In this document: in pieces, positions 52,158 through 60,995 of the stretch
Position numbering within the stretch: the stretch's first letter is position 1
Layout: every line of letters begins with the position of its first letter
DNA from: Lachnospiraceae bacterium AC2028
GTDB lineage: Bacteria > Bacillota > Clostridia > Lachnospirales > Lachnospiraceae
Direction of reading: 5' to 3'
Assembly: GCA_000702685.1 (NCBI GenBank)
Contig: JNJD01000001.1
Location: forward strand, 1 to 64,000
DNA length: 64,000 bases
Program-made: the position numbers and the translations under genes
Notes under the pieces: generated by a model
What the model was told of the DNA's origin: nothing
What the model saw: only the letters and a program-made list of their open reading frames with translations
The model's database searches: none

Positions 52158-53555
52158 TCAGAATCCTTTTTTCTTAAGGTCCGCGACAAGATTTACATAG
52201 AACTCCCTGACATCGTATCCGGGAATGTTTTCTCTGTTAAGATCGATAACATCACCGTGGGAGATTCCTCTTTTTCCCGTGGGGGTTATCAGATGAAAAT
52301 CCGATCCCCAGGGGAATGACTGCTCACCGACAAGACCGTCGTTGCGGCCGTCGAACATTCCGACAAAACCGTGAGTCAGATTAAGAGGGAACTGCCCGCC
52401 TCTGTGATTGTTCATAACAGAACCGAAGCTCTGTATATAGACGCCTTCGGGATCGTGGATCTTCGAATTAAAATCAGCACAGAAAGAACGTGTAAGATTG
52501 CTGCAGCCTCCGAGGAAATCGGGAGCGTAATCGCCGAGCTTTCCGAGTGCTTTGTTGTATGCGGCCGCAACTCCGTTCCTGAGCTTCTCCGGAGATTTCG
52601 TAAGAAGGTAATCCGCAAATTCACATCCTCTGTGAGGAGTATTGATCGTTGTAAGCGAAGCGACATGCTTTGCTATCTCGGGATCGCTCATTGCGAATCT
52701 TGCATCGAGTCCGCCCTTTGAATGCGCGATGATGTTGACCTTCTCGCTGCCTGTCATCTTGACGATCTCTTCTATCTTGCGTGCGATCTCTTTTCCACAG
52801 AATTCAACGGTCGCGGATGACTGCTGTTCTCCGTAGAAGACCCTGCAGCCGTTCGTTATCAGTTCCTTGGGAACCCTTCCCCAGTAATCGAAGTATTTGA
52901 AATCACGGAAAAAGATACCGTGAAGAAGCAGCACGGGATATTTTGTCGCACAGATCTGCTCCGCTTTTCTCTGTTCATTGAGAAGTGCCTTGCCGTTTTC
53001 GAATTCAACTTCCTGCTTGGTCTTATAGATCATCACAGCAAGCACGATGATGTTCAGAGGGAAGATCAGTCCGCAAAGAATACCGATCACTCTCATCTTG
53101 ATGCCGAGCTGACCGCTACAGATATAGATGCGGATGATGCCGATCCAGAATGTTATGGAAAGAAATACGGTAGCGATGATGATATGCTTAAGGATCCTCT
53201 GCCATGAGGCGACTATCAAACCGCCGGCGATATTGTAGCAGACACCGTCGTCAACTCTGTGAAGAATGAGAAGCTCAAATACCGTATAAACGATCGTGAG
53301 GATAAGCGCCTGCAGGAAAATCTGCAGCTGGAAATTGCCGTACCAGAGCTGTCTCATTTTTCCGTCGCGGATATCGCGTCCGTAAGCCATCGGCCATATC
53401 CAGAGGAAGAAAAGAACAAAAATAAACAGGAGCAACACAAGTGAATCGGATGCTCCCGAGGCAAGCAGAAATACAGAGTTTGTACATACAAAAAGCACAA
53501 ACAGAACGAAAAGGAAATATATGATCCTTGTTACGACATGAAGCGGGTTTTTCAA
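52158..53555 (-). CDS. Membrane-anchored lipase-like alpha/beta hydrolase
   Basis: 465 residues. The first 200 form five or more membrane helices. The C-terminal part is an alpha/beta hydrolase: VLLLHGIFFRD is the oxyanion segment, NIIAHSKGGLDAR contains the nucleophile Ser (AHSKGG), and GISHGDVIDLN holds the likely catalytic His. The closest types are lipases of the triacylglycerol-lipase and GPI-inositol-deacylase-like classes. The start is probably TTG; no ATG appears before the first helix and the ribosome site is poor, so coupling to the gene one base upstream is likely. The substrate is unknown. Confidence 0.82.
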   Translation of the reverse strand: MKNPLHVVTRIIYFLFVLFVLFVCTNSVFLLASGASDSLVLLLFIFVLFFLWIWPMAYGRDIRDGKMRQLWYGNFQLQIFLQALILTIVYTVFELLILHRVDDGVCYNIAGGLIVASWQRILKHIIIATVFLSITFWIGIIRIYICSGQLGIKMRVIGILCGLIFPLNIIVLAVMIYKTKQEVEFENGKALLNEQRKAEQICATKYPVLLLHGIFFRDFKYFDYWGRVPKELITNGCRVFYGEQQSSATVEFCGKEIARKIEEIVKMTGSEKVNIIAHSKGGLDARFAMSDPEIAKHVASLTTINTPHRGCEFADYLLTKSPEKLRNGVAAAYNKALGKLGDYAPDFLGGCSNLTRSFCADFNSKIHDPEGVYIQSFGSVMNNHRGGQFPLNLTHGFVGMFDGRNDGLVGEQSFPWGSDFHLITPTGKRGISHGDVIDLNRENIPGYDVREFYVNLVADLKKKGF

Positions 53556-53556
53556 C

Positions 53557-53847
53557 TTACTTTACTTCTTCATAACGCTGGAAGATCTTGTCACCGCCGC
53601 ATACATGCTTGGTGCCGTCATCATCGAGGATGATGTAATCTCCCTCACCTATGAAGGTCTTCCCCCTTCTGTGAGAAATGTAAGGACAGACGATCGAGCC
53701 GTCCTCACGGGTGGTCTGGACAAGCTTTGCGGTAACGAACCACTGCTTGGTGATGACATCACTCAGAAGTTCAAATCCGTCTTCAAGGCCTTTACCCAGC
53801 TCATATTTTTGAACTTCAGCTTCAAGCGGTACTCTTCTGCATCTCAT
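53557..53847 (-). CDS. Small unknown protein (96 residues)
   Basis: 96 residues, soluble, with an alternating hydrophobic pattern that suggests mostly beta structure: RRVPLEAEVQKYELGKGLEDGFELL, then KQWFVTAKLVQTTREDGSIVCPYISHRRGKTFIGEGDYIILDDDGTKHVCGGDKIFQRY. The GEGDYIILDDDGTKHV segment looks like a short beta barrel. It could be a small adaptor or regulator. I know no family for it. AAGGAGCAG precedes the ATG; this is the first gene of the unit controlled by the promoter at 53890-53918, with the lipase-like gene one base after its stop codon. Confidence 0.75.
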   Translation of the reverse strand: MRCRRVPLEAEVQKYELGKGLEDGFELLSDVITKQWFVTAKLVQTTREDGSIVCPYISHRRGKTFIGEGDYIILDDDGTKHVCGGDKIFQRYEEVK

Positions 53848-53889
53848 AGTCTGCTCCTTTCCGTCTGCAGCTTTACAGTCCCTACATAA

Positions 53890-53918
53890 AGTATATCGTC
53901 AGAAAGTCGATAATTCAA
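53890..53918 (-). promoter_or_regulatory. Promoter of the small-protein/lipase/glycosylase operon
   Basis: TTGAAT (53913-53918), 17-base spacer and TATACT (53890-53895) on the minus strand. Confidence 0.75.
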
Positions 53919-53924
53919 CCGTTA

Positions 53925-55043
53925 TTAGGCTTCCGAGGGTTCCTGTCCGTGATAGATGACATCGAAGAATCTTCCCGCTTCCATCCATGCCCTCTTTGAT
54001 TCGGGAATCGCGGTATAAGCCATCTGGAAAACATGGAACATTCCTTCATAGACCGTAAACCTGAGTTTTACTCCGGCTTCCCTTGCCTTGGCTGCCACCG
54101 TTTCCGAATCCGACAGAAGCATTTCGTTGGAGCCCACCTGGATAAGCATCGGAGGGAAACCCTCAAAGCTTCCGAATGCGGGAGATATGTAAGGGTCTTT
54201 CTTATCGTGGTCACCGGGATAGGAATTGATATAGATAAGACTCTCCCTGCTTCCGCCGTAAAGAGGGTCCTTGTCAAAATTAGTTTCGTACGATTCTCCC
54301 GATGCGGTAAGGTCCGTCCAGGGACTCATGGCAATTATTCCGCCGGGAAGAGGTTCACCGTGATCCCTTAAATACATCGTCAGTGCCATGCAGAGACCGC
54401 CGCCCGCGCTGTCTCCGGCAAGGATCACATTCTCCGGCTTGTAACAGCCGCTTGTCGTAAGCCATTTATATGTCGCATATGCATCCTCGAGTGCTGCGGG
54501 ATAAGGATTCTCGGGAGCAACTCTGTAATCGGGACAGCACACGTTCATTCCGTGGCTGATCTCGTTATAAAGACCCGCGAAGACATAATATGCATTCCTT
54601 ATCGCACCCATGTATCCTCCGCCGTGAAGCTGAAGGACTACATGTTCGAGGTCGGGATTTTCCTTCGACGAGAGCATCTTCATGGTGAAATTGCCCATGT
54701 CAAAAGAAGTCATGTTAAAAGGCTCGGGCACATTCCATTCGGGCTCGGACATCTTCTTTCTGAGTTCGCCCGTCTTAAGGCTCTTACCGATGAGCGACTC
54801 GTTCGCGATGTATGAGATCATCCTTGATACGACCCTGCCGCGCGATGATACGCCTGCTGCCTCGCCTTCATCATCATGTGTCTCCGCATCGACGGCTGCA
54901 TCTGCATGAACGTGCTCCGCATCACCAAGTGAACTTGCCGCGGTAACATTTTCGGTGACATCTTCGGGCGCATTTAATTCATCCGAAACAGGCACCTCAT
55001 GATACTGATGCTCATATTTTTTTATCCAGCCCTTAAATGCCAT
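53925..55043 (-). CDS. Alpha/beta hydrolase, HSL-type esterase
   Basis: 372 residues. LQLHGGGYMG is the HGGG oxyanion motif of the hormone-sensitive-lipase family, and LAGDSAGGGLCMAL contains the nucleophile Ser. DPYISPAFG and the late EGMFHVFQ supply Asp and His. An N-terminal 110-residue stretch is acidic and includes a low-complexity AEHVHADAAVDAETHDDEGEA segment, unusual for this family. It hydrolyses a short-chain ester or removes an acyl group. The ATG overlaps the TGA of the upstream DUF6320 gene by one base (TGATG), so it is part of the acyltransferase-DUF6320-esterase trio. Confidence 0.88.
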   Translation of the reverse strand: MAFKGWIKKYEHQYHEVPVSDELNAPEDVTENVTAASSLGDAEHVHADAAVDAETHDDEGEAAGVSSRGRVVSRMISYIANESLIGKSLKTGELRKKMSEPEWNVPEPFNMTSFDMGNFTMKMLSSKENPDLEHVVLQLHGGGYMGAIRNAYYVFAGLYNEISHGMNVCCPDYRVAPENPYPAALEDAYATYKWLTTSGCYKPENVILAGDSAGGGLCMALTMYLRDHGEPLPGGIIAMSPWTDLTASGESYETNFDKDPLYGGSRESLIYINSYPGDHDKKDPYISPAFGSFEGFPPMLIQVGSNEMLLSDSETVAAKAREAGVKLRFTVYEGMFHVFQMAYTAIPESKRAWMEAGRFFDVIYHGQEPSEA

Positions 55044-55708
55044 CAGATAAAGAATCTCCTCTTAAGCTCGTCGGAAGCTCTTCTTCCTCCGAATATCATC
55101 GTTCCGGCAAAGATCACTCCGGCTGCTGCAACCGCGATGATGACCATGACCGGCTGCCTTATAATATCAAGCTGCAGCATGACAAACAGCACGACGCTCC
55201 AGAAAATATTAAAAAGCTGAAGACTGATATAGCTCTGCCAGTTCCTTCTGTTGATCAGCATGAGCAGTACGCAGCTGAACTCCAGGAACATAAGCGCTGC
55301 CGGAAGAGTATAGTCGTATGACCATCTCTTGTAGCCCGTGAAATAATCGATGCCTATAAGTATCAGCACGACCGCCATCGTAAGGAACAGTGTCTTGAAC
55401 ATATATCCTATCCTGTCGGTGATCGTCATATAGATAGTGACGTTCACATACAGAAGGATCAGTCCGACTACAACGGTCCAGTTAAAGATGTCCGCTCCCA
55501 TATAAAGAGCTATCAGCATTCCTCCCATGGCACATATCGAAAGGAATAAAACTATCTGTCTTATGTGTCTCCAGATCTTAACCTTGCTTTCAACATCGGG
55601 ATATACGTTTTCCCCCTGCACTCCGTCGTCCTCGAGAACGCATCTGCAGAACGGGCATCTGTCCGTATCATCCGTGATATGAACTCCGCATTTTTTACAT
55701 TCAGCCAT
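55043..55708 (-). CDS. Zinc-ribbon membrane protein, DUF6320-like
   Basis: 221 residues. MAECKKCGVHITDDTDRCPFCRC is an N-terminal zinc ribbon (two CxxC pairs). Six hydrophobic helices follow in the rest of the chain, with a DRIGYMFKT loop. This combination fits the family I recall as DUF6320, found in Clostridia next to condensation-type acyltransferases. The start at 55708 has GGAG 7 bases upstream and lies within the last bases of the acyltransferase gene. Function unknown; it may place or regulate its neighbours at the membrane. Confidence 0.8.
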   Translation of the reverse strand: MAECKKCGVHITDDTDRCPFCRCVLEDDGVQGENVYPDVESKVKIWRHIRQIVLFLSICAMGGMLIALYMGADIFNWTVVVGLILLYVNVTIYMTITDRIGYMFKTLFLTMAVVLILIGIDYFTGYKRWSYDYTLPAALMFLEFSCVLLMLINRRNWQSYISLQLFNIFWSVVLFVMLQLDIIRQPVMVIIAVAAAGVIFAGTMIFGGRRASDELKRRFFI

Positions 55709-56966
55709 AGAAAACTCCGTTCGTGGTAACACTGACTTTAATGCCGTCAGATGTAAGCTGTTTTACAAGTGTCCTTTCAATGGAAGTATCCTCCAGAAGA
55801 GTCGATACCGTATAGACGAAATCATCTCCGTATGAAAGGACCGTTCCCTTTATATCCTGTCCGATGCTCATAGCGATATTGGCATAAAATCCCTTAACGT
55901 ATTTTCTGTATTCGTCGTGGATCTTGATATTGCCGATATTGGTAAGCGTCGTGGTATTTGCCGTAGCCGACTTGGTGTAGACGAATCTTATCGCAAGGTT
56001 CTTGATGCCCAGCGGAATGGGTTTAAGGAACGGATTCATCTGGTTCGATACGGAATAACTGAACAGATCCTCGAGATGCTCTTTATTGATCTGCTCCCTT
56101 AATGTGGTCTTGCAGATATCCAGTATCTCGTCAAAAGAATACTCTTCTTCCTTATCCGAGATTTCCGCAGATACCACGACAAAGAAATTCTTGGTGGTAT
56201 ATGAATCGAAATAAGGACGTAAGTTTACGGGCACCGCTACTCTTATGGGTCTCCCCTTAGATCTTCCCCTGAATCCGTTCTTATAGATCGCATATGCGGT
56301 GAGTGCGACCATATATTCATTGATCGATACTTCCTTGGCATGCGTGACCTTCTTAAGATCCTGTACGGACATCGTAAGGTGCATAAGTCCGAGCCTTCCG
56401 TCCGGGAGACGCTTTCCCTTTATCAGGAATGCCTTCTTGGCAATGAATCCCTTGGGCTTTGCTGCCTTGTAATTCCTTACGAAGCTGTCCTCCCTGTTGA
56501 GGGATGTATCCGCGGAAAGAGCATCCGATGAGAATTCATCCGGATGTGAAAGCCTTAAGTATTGATATGCAAGCTCCCTGATGAAATTGATACCGCCCAT
56601 TCCGTCCGTGAGCGCATGGAATACTTCGAGATTGATCCTGCATCCGTAATAAGTGACCCTGAACAGGTAAGAATGATTCCTGTTGGCCCTTATGAACCTG
56701 CAGGGAAGTTCCTCTTCAACAACCCTGGGTGCGGGCTTTCCGTTTTCCTCGAAATAGTACCAGAAGAAACCCTTTCTCAGCCTTACGTTGAAAAGGTCTA
56801 TCCTGGGCAGGAGAATATCCAGGGCTTCCTGGAGGGTATCCCTGTCGATCTCCTCCGAAAGAGTGATGGATATCCTGTATGTGCTGGTCATGTTTTCTCC
56901 CGCTATCGAGGGGAAAAGATAACCCGTATTATCAAGTCTGTCCCATTTGATCTGTTTTCTGTCCAA
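55701..56966 (-). CDS. Condensation-domain-like acyltransferase (alcohol acetyltransferase/WS-DGAT type)
   Basis: 421 residues of the coenzyme A-dependent acyltransferase fold. The active-site motif is HALTDGMGG near residue 140 (HxxxDG; the first His of the HHxxxDG motif is Phe here, as in several Clostridial members). RPIRVAVPVNLRPYFDSYTTKNFF is the second family signature near residue 250. It likely moves an acyl chain onto an alcohol or lipid. The start is TTG with GGAAGGAT upstream. It is the first member of a compact trio with DUF6320 and esterase genes, 3 bp after the small unknown gene. Confidence 0.83.
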   Translation of the reverse strand: MDRKQIKWDRLDNTGYLFPSIAGENMTSTYRISITLSEEIDRDTLQEALDILLPRIDLFNVRLRKGFFWYYFEENGKPAPRVVEEELPCRFIRANRNHSYLFRVTYYGCRINLEVFHALTDGMGGINFIRELAYQYLRLSHPDEFSSDALSADTSLNREDSFVRNYKAAKPKGFIAKKAFLIKGKRLPDGRLGLMHLTMSVQDLKKVTHAKEVSINEYMVALTAYAIYKNGFRGRSKGRPIRVAVPVNLRPYFDSYTTKNFFVVVSAEISDKEEEYSFDEILDICKTTLREQINKEHLEDLFSYSVSNQMNPFLKPIPLGIKNLAIRFVYTKSATANTTTLTNIGNIKIHDEYRKYVKGFYANIAMSIGQDIKGTVLSYGDDFVYTVSTLLEDTSIERTLVKQLTSDGIKVSVTTNGVFYG

Positions 56967-56969
56967 AAC

Positions 56970-57227
56970 TTATCCTTCCACGATGAGGTATCTTCCGTCA
57001 CCGATATCAAAAACCTCATCCGCACTTAATATATCTCCGGCCTCGGGCGAAGAAAGATCAACGCCTTCCTCCTCAAAATACTCTCTTACTTCGTCGGCAT
57101 TCTCACATACCACCGCCATGAGTTCTTCAAGAAATTCCTTAGCTTCTTCTCTCGTAGAAGCTACGCTCTCATCAAAGAGCTGTTTCTGATCTCTAAGGAA
57201 AACATCCAAAACCTTGTCATCGTACAT
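56970..57227 (-). CDS. Small acidic unknown protein (85 residues)
   Basis: 85 residues, net charge strongly negative. Helix-rich: TREEAKEFLEELMAVVCENADEVREYFEEEGVDLSS, followed by ADEVFDIGDGRYLIVEG. The end of the protein looks like a short beta hairpin. It has no membrane segment or signal peptide. I know no named family. GAGGTGTAAG precedes the ATG. It sits 3 bp after dus and 3 bp before the acyltransferase gene, so it is firmly part of this operon. It may be a small regulator or binding partner. Confidence 0.75.
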   Translation of the reverse strand: MYDDKVLDVFLRDQKQLFDESVASTREEAKEFLEELMAVVCENADEVREYFEEEGVDLSSPEAGDILSADEVFDIGDGRYLIVEG

Positions 57228-57230
57228 ATC

Positions 57231-58211
57231 TTACACCTCATACATTTTTGAATTACGAATGTACTGTTTCATGCATACGCGGAACGCTTCCACGGAGTCC
57301 GCTTTGCACATGTCCTTAAATCCTTTGTCATTCCCGGAAAAGACAGGCTTCATAAAATTGCACAGGTCCTTCATCTTGGCGAGAATGAATTTCTCCACTC
57401 CTATCTTATCGATATATCCGTCAAGGATCCGTTCCATGTAATCGATATACTCGGATGCCGTAGCGGCTTCTCCGCCCTTTATCCTGCGTGCAAGAGAAGG
57501 ATCCGCAAGAAGTCCTCTTCCGATCATCACAGCGTCAAGTTCCGGAAATCTTTCTGCGATCCGTTCGAAGTCTTCAGGCCTTTTTATATCCCCGTTATAT
57601 ACGACTCCGATACCGGCGCTCCTAAGTTCATCATACATATGGGCAAATGCATCCGGGTTAACGTCTCCGCAGTACATCTGCTTTCTTGTTCTGGGATGGA
57701 CCGTCACCTGATATGCGGGATGAGCCTTAAGTATCCGGGTGATCCTTATATGCTCACCGGGTTCGTAAAAACCTATCCTGGTCTTGATGCTGACCTTAGG
57801 GATCTTAATACCCTGTCCGGATAATTTCTCAAGTTCTTCGCCCAGACTGCCCAGATATGCATCCATCGCTTCCGGGTCTCTTAGCATTCCCGAACCCTTG
57901 CCCTTCGAGACAACGGTACCGGAAGGACATCCGAGATTGATATTGACCTCATCGTATCCGTACTTTTCGGATAAGAGCTTTATGTACAGGGCACTCTGAT
58001 ATGCGGAATTGGATATTATCTGCGGTATCAGGTTAAGCCCTTTATTCTGTTCGTGATCCACATCTTCGGACTCTTTGCCGTTCAGGCTTATCGCTTCATT
58101 CGTCGATATGAACGGAGAATAATATTTCTCACATCCTCCGAAGCATGCTGCGTGAGTTCTTCTCAAAAGCGGGGAGGTCATTCCCTCCATGGGTGCAAAA
58201 TATATATCCAT
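57231..58211 (-). CDS. dus: tRNA-dihydrouridine synthase
   Basis: 326 residues. The FMN-binding TIM barrel begins IYFAPMEGMTSPLLRR, and EVNINLGCPSG includes the catalytic Cys near residue 95. SIKTRIGF, VHPRTRKQMYCGDVNPD and GVVYNGDI are the usual strands, and MIGRGLLADPSLARRI closes the barrel. It reduces uridines in tRNA D-loops with NADPH. The ATG overlaps the TGA of the maf gene by one base. The type (DusA/B/C) is not fixed by the sequence. Confidence 0.93.
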   Translation of the reverse strand: MDIYFAPMEGMTSPLLRRTHAACFGGCEKYYSPFISTNEAISLNGKESEDVDHEQNKGLNLIPQIISNSAYQSALYIKLLSEKYGYDEVNINLGCPSGTVVSKGKGSGMLRDPEAMDAYLGSLGEELEKLSGQGIKIPKVSIKTRIGFYEPGEHIRITRILKAHPAYQVTVHPRTRKQMYCGDVNPDAFAHMYDELRSAGIGVVYNGDIKRPEDFERIAERFPELDAVMIGRGLLADPSLARRIKGGEAATASEYIDYMERILDGYIDKIGVEKFILAKMKDLCNFMKPVFSGNDKGFKDMCKADSVEAFRVCMKQYIRNSKMYEV

Positions 58212-58825
58212 CAGACCGCACCCAGGCTTTTCAATTCTTTGTAAAGATGCGATGCGGGAAGTCCGACGACATTCAAATAATCTCCCTCAATGCCTTCAAT
58301 GTATCTCGCACAGAATCCCTGTATACCGTATGCACCGGCCTTATCCATGGTATCGCCTGTCTTTATGTATTCCATGATCTCTTCATCTGTCATCTCGGAA
58401 AAATGTACCGCCGTGCGCTCCCAAAAGGATCTCTTTACGGGAGTCTTAAGACCGCTTACAAGGATCGTTACTCCCGAATACACTTCATGCACTCCGCCGG
58501 AAAGAGCCGAGAGCATTTCAAATGCTTCGCCTTCCGTGTGGGGCTTTCCGAGTATCCCGTTTAACTTCTCCTGATAAACGATCGTGTCGCATCCGATGAC
58601 GCAGAAGGTTTCGGTTTCGGGATCAGCATCAAGTCCGGACTTTCCGCTCTCGAGCGCCTTTAGAACAGCCATGGCTTTTCTTTCCGACAGGATCTGAACG
58701 AGCTTTTTCGGATCCTTTTCAATGCAGTGCTCATCACAGTCGCTTACGCACACATCATATTTAATTCCGATCTGATCCAGTATCTCCCTTCTTCTCGGAG
58801 ATGCGGATGCAAGTACGATTCTCAT
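58211..58825 (-). CDS. maf: Maf-family nucleoside triphosphate pyrophosphatase
   Basis: 204 residues. The start MRIVLASASPRRREILDQIG is the Maf signature, which binds the phosphates. GCDTIVYQEKLNGILGKPHTEGEAFEML holds the catalytic Asp and the GKP segment near residue 85. It hydrolyses non-canonical or modified NTPs to the monophosphate (dTTP/UTP-type Maf, by the family pattern). Six bases separate it from ppk, and the dus gene overlaps its stop codon, so all three are read together. Confidence 0.92.
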   Translation of the reverse strand: MRIVLASASPRRREILDQIGIKYDVCVSDCDEHCIEKDPKKLVQILSERKAMAVLKALESGKSGLDADPETETFCVIGCDTIVYQEKLNGILGKPHTEGEAFEMLSALSGGVHEVYSGVTILVSGLKTPVKRSFWERTAVHFSEMTDEEIMEYIKTGDTMDKAGAYGIQGFCARYIEGIEGDYLNVVGLPASHLYKELKSLGAV

Positions 58826-58831
58826 ATTAAT

Positions 58832-60976
58832 TCACTTCGCGGGTTTTGATTTCGGTGTAAACACTCTGCTTTCGGTACTCTTTTTCGGTGCCGCGCTTTT
58901 TGCGGCATCCACTGCTTCCCTGACGGCTATGAGCTGGGAGTCCACAGCTTTCTTCTGACGCATTCCCTCTTTTACATAGTTGCATCCGAGAGGCTGAAGT
59001 ATATTCGCTCTTCTGTTATCTTCGAGTTCGGTATCGAGGATATGCTTAAGTCTTGCCTTGAGCGCTTCATCGGTAACGGGGAATACGATCTCGACTCTCT
59101 TATCGAGGTTTCTCGGCATCCAGTCGGCGCTTCCGCAATACACTTCGGGATTCTCATCATTCTTGAACCAGAAGATCCTTGCATGCTCGAGGAAATTACC
59201 GGTGATCGATCTTACCTTTATGTTCTCGCTGACTCCCTTGATGCCTGTCTTAAGACAGCATATGCCTCTTACGATCAGTTCGACATGCACGCCCGCTGCC
59301 GATGCCTTGTAGAGTGCTTCGATGATATCGGGATCGGAAAGGGAATTCATCTTGGCAATGATGCGTCCTTCTTTTCCGCTGCGTGCGATCTGTTCCTCAC
59401 GGCCGATCAGATAGATGAATCTGTCCTTGAGCCAGAGAGGCGCGAGTATAAGGCTGTTCCATGCTTTGGGCTCGGAATATCCGCTGAGCATATTAAAGAC
59501 AGCGGTTGCGTCCTCACCGATCTCTTCCCTGCATGTGAGCAGTCCAACATCGGTATAGATACGTGCCGTCGCATCGTTGTAATTACCCGTTCCGAGATGC
59601 ACATATCTGCGTATGCCTTCGTTCTCGCGTCTTACGACAAGCGTGATCTTCGAATGTGTCTTGAGTCCGACGAGACCGTATATTACATGGCATCCGGCTT
59701 TTTCAAGCATTCTTGCCCATACGATATTGTGCTCTTCGTCAAAGCGTGCCTTGAGTTCCACAAGTACGGTGACCTGTTTTCCGTTTTCCGCAGCTGTTGC
59801 AAGCGCAGCGATGATGGGTGAATTACCGCTGACTCTGTAAAGCGTCTGCTTGATCGCAAGTACATCGGGATCGACCGCTGCATTCTTTACGAAATCGACA
59901 ACAGGTTCGAATGACTGGTACGGATGGAAAAGAAGGATATCTCCCTTTCTTATCTGTCCGAATATATCGCATCCTGCTGGAAGCTCGGGTACGGGTGCGG
60001 GTGTAAACGGAGGGTTCTTAAGGTCATCGAATCCGGGAAGCGAGCTTACCTTGAACAGCGCTGTAAGATCGAGAGGGCCGTCGGTATTATACACTTCGGA
60101 ATCGGTTATGCTGAGTTCCTTTTTCAAAAACGATACAAGTCTTTTATCCGCTCTGTGCTCTATCTCGAGCCTGAGTACCTGTCCGCGTTTTCTTGCCTTT
60201 ACGGATTTTTCGATCTCTTTTAACAGATCCTCCGCATCATCCTCGTCAATGCTCATATCACCGTTTCTGGTGATCCTGTAAGGATGCGAGCATACGATAT
60301 CGTAATTGAGGAACAGCGCCTTCATGTTGCGCTCGATGATCTCCTCGAGAAGGATGAAACGTCGCATATTGTGGTTTTCGGGAAGCAGGATGACCCTGGG
60401 AAGTACCGAGGGAACCTGGACCGTAGCAAATTCCAGTTCTCCGTTTCCGCCCTTCTTCCTGACCATCGCACCGATGTTCAGTGATTTGTTCTGGATAAGG
60501 GGGAAAGGCCTCGATGAATCGACTGCCATCGGAGTGAGAACGGGATATACGAGATTGCGGAAATATTCATCCGCAAATTTACTCTCGGAAGGTGTCATGG
60601 TCTCGTGACTTCTGACAAGTTCAAGACCGCTTTTTTTCAGTTCGGGAATTATCTCCGTACGGAATGCCTTGTACTGGTCATAGCAAAGCTCATGGACGTT
60701 TTCGCTTATCGCACGCAGCTGCTCTTCGGGAGTCAGACCCGCTATATCCGGTTTGTCATACCCCGCCTGCTTCATGTCAAAAAGAGAACCTACGCGGACC
60801 ATGACGAACTCATCGAGATTCGATGAAACGATCGCAAGGAATTTAAGCCTTTCGAAAAGAGGCGTCTGCTTATCCCTCGCTTCGGAAAGGATGCGTCTGT
60901 CGAACTCTATCCAGCTCAGTTCCCTGTTCGTGTAATATTCGGGATCTCTGAAATTGATTATCTTCTTTGCTGCCAT
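58832..60976 (-). CDS. ppk: Polyphosphate kinase 1
   Basis: 714 residues. YTNRELSWIEFDRRILSEA begins the N-terminal domain; FLAIVSSNLDEFVMVRVG follows. LKTHSKITLVVRRE near residue 440 contains the autophosphorylated His, and RRYVHLGTGNYNDATARIYTDVGLLT gives the second active-site element. It makes and uses long polyphosphate chains with ATP. The C-terminal 40 residues are basic and Ala/Lys-rich (AAKSAAPKKSTESRVFTPKSKPAK), an added tail not needed for catalysis. Nineteen bases upstream lies the ppx gene, so synthesis and breakdown enzymes share one transcript. Confidence 0.95.
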   Translation of the reverse strand: MAAKKIINFRDPEYYTNRELSWIEFDRRILSEARDKQTPLFERLKFLAIVSSNLDEFVMVRVGSLFDMKQAGYDKPDIAGLTPEEQLRAISENVHELCYDQYKAFRTEIIPELKKSGLELVRSHETMTPSESKFADEYFRNLVYPVLTPMAVDSSRPFPLIQNKSLNIGAMVRKKGGNGELEFATVQVPSVLPRVILLPENHNMRRFILLEEIIERNMKALFLNYDIVCSHPYRITRNGDMSIDEDDAEDLLKEIEKSVKARKRGQVLRLEIEHRADKRLVSFLKKELSITDSEVYNTDGPLDLTALFKVSSLPGFDDLKNPPFTPAPVPELPAGCDIFGQIRKGDILLFHPYQSFEPVVDFVKNAAVDPDVLAIKQTLYRVSGNSPIIAALATAAENGKQVTVLVELKARFDEEHNIVWARMLEKAGCHVIYGLVGLKTHSKITLVVRRENEGIRRYVHLGTGNYNDATARIYTDVGLLTCREEIGEDATAVFNMLSGYSEPKAWNSLILAPLWLKDRFIYLIGREEQIARSGKEGRIIAKMNSLSDPDIIEALYKASAAGVHVELIVRGICCLKTGIKGVSENIKVRSITGNFLEHARIFWFKNDENPEVYCGSADWMPRNLDKRVEIVFPVTDEALKARLKHILDTELEDNRRANILQPLGCNYVKEGMRQKKAVDSQLIAVREAVDAAKSAAPKKSTESRVFTPKSKPAK

Positions 60977-60995
60977 ATGGTCTCCGTATGAAAGA

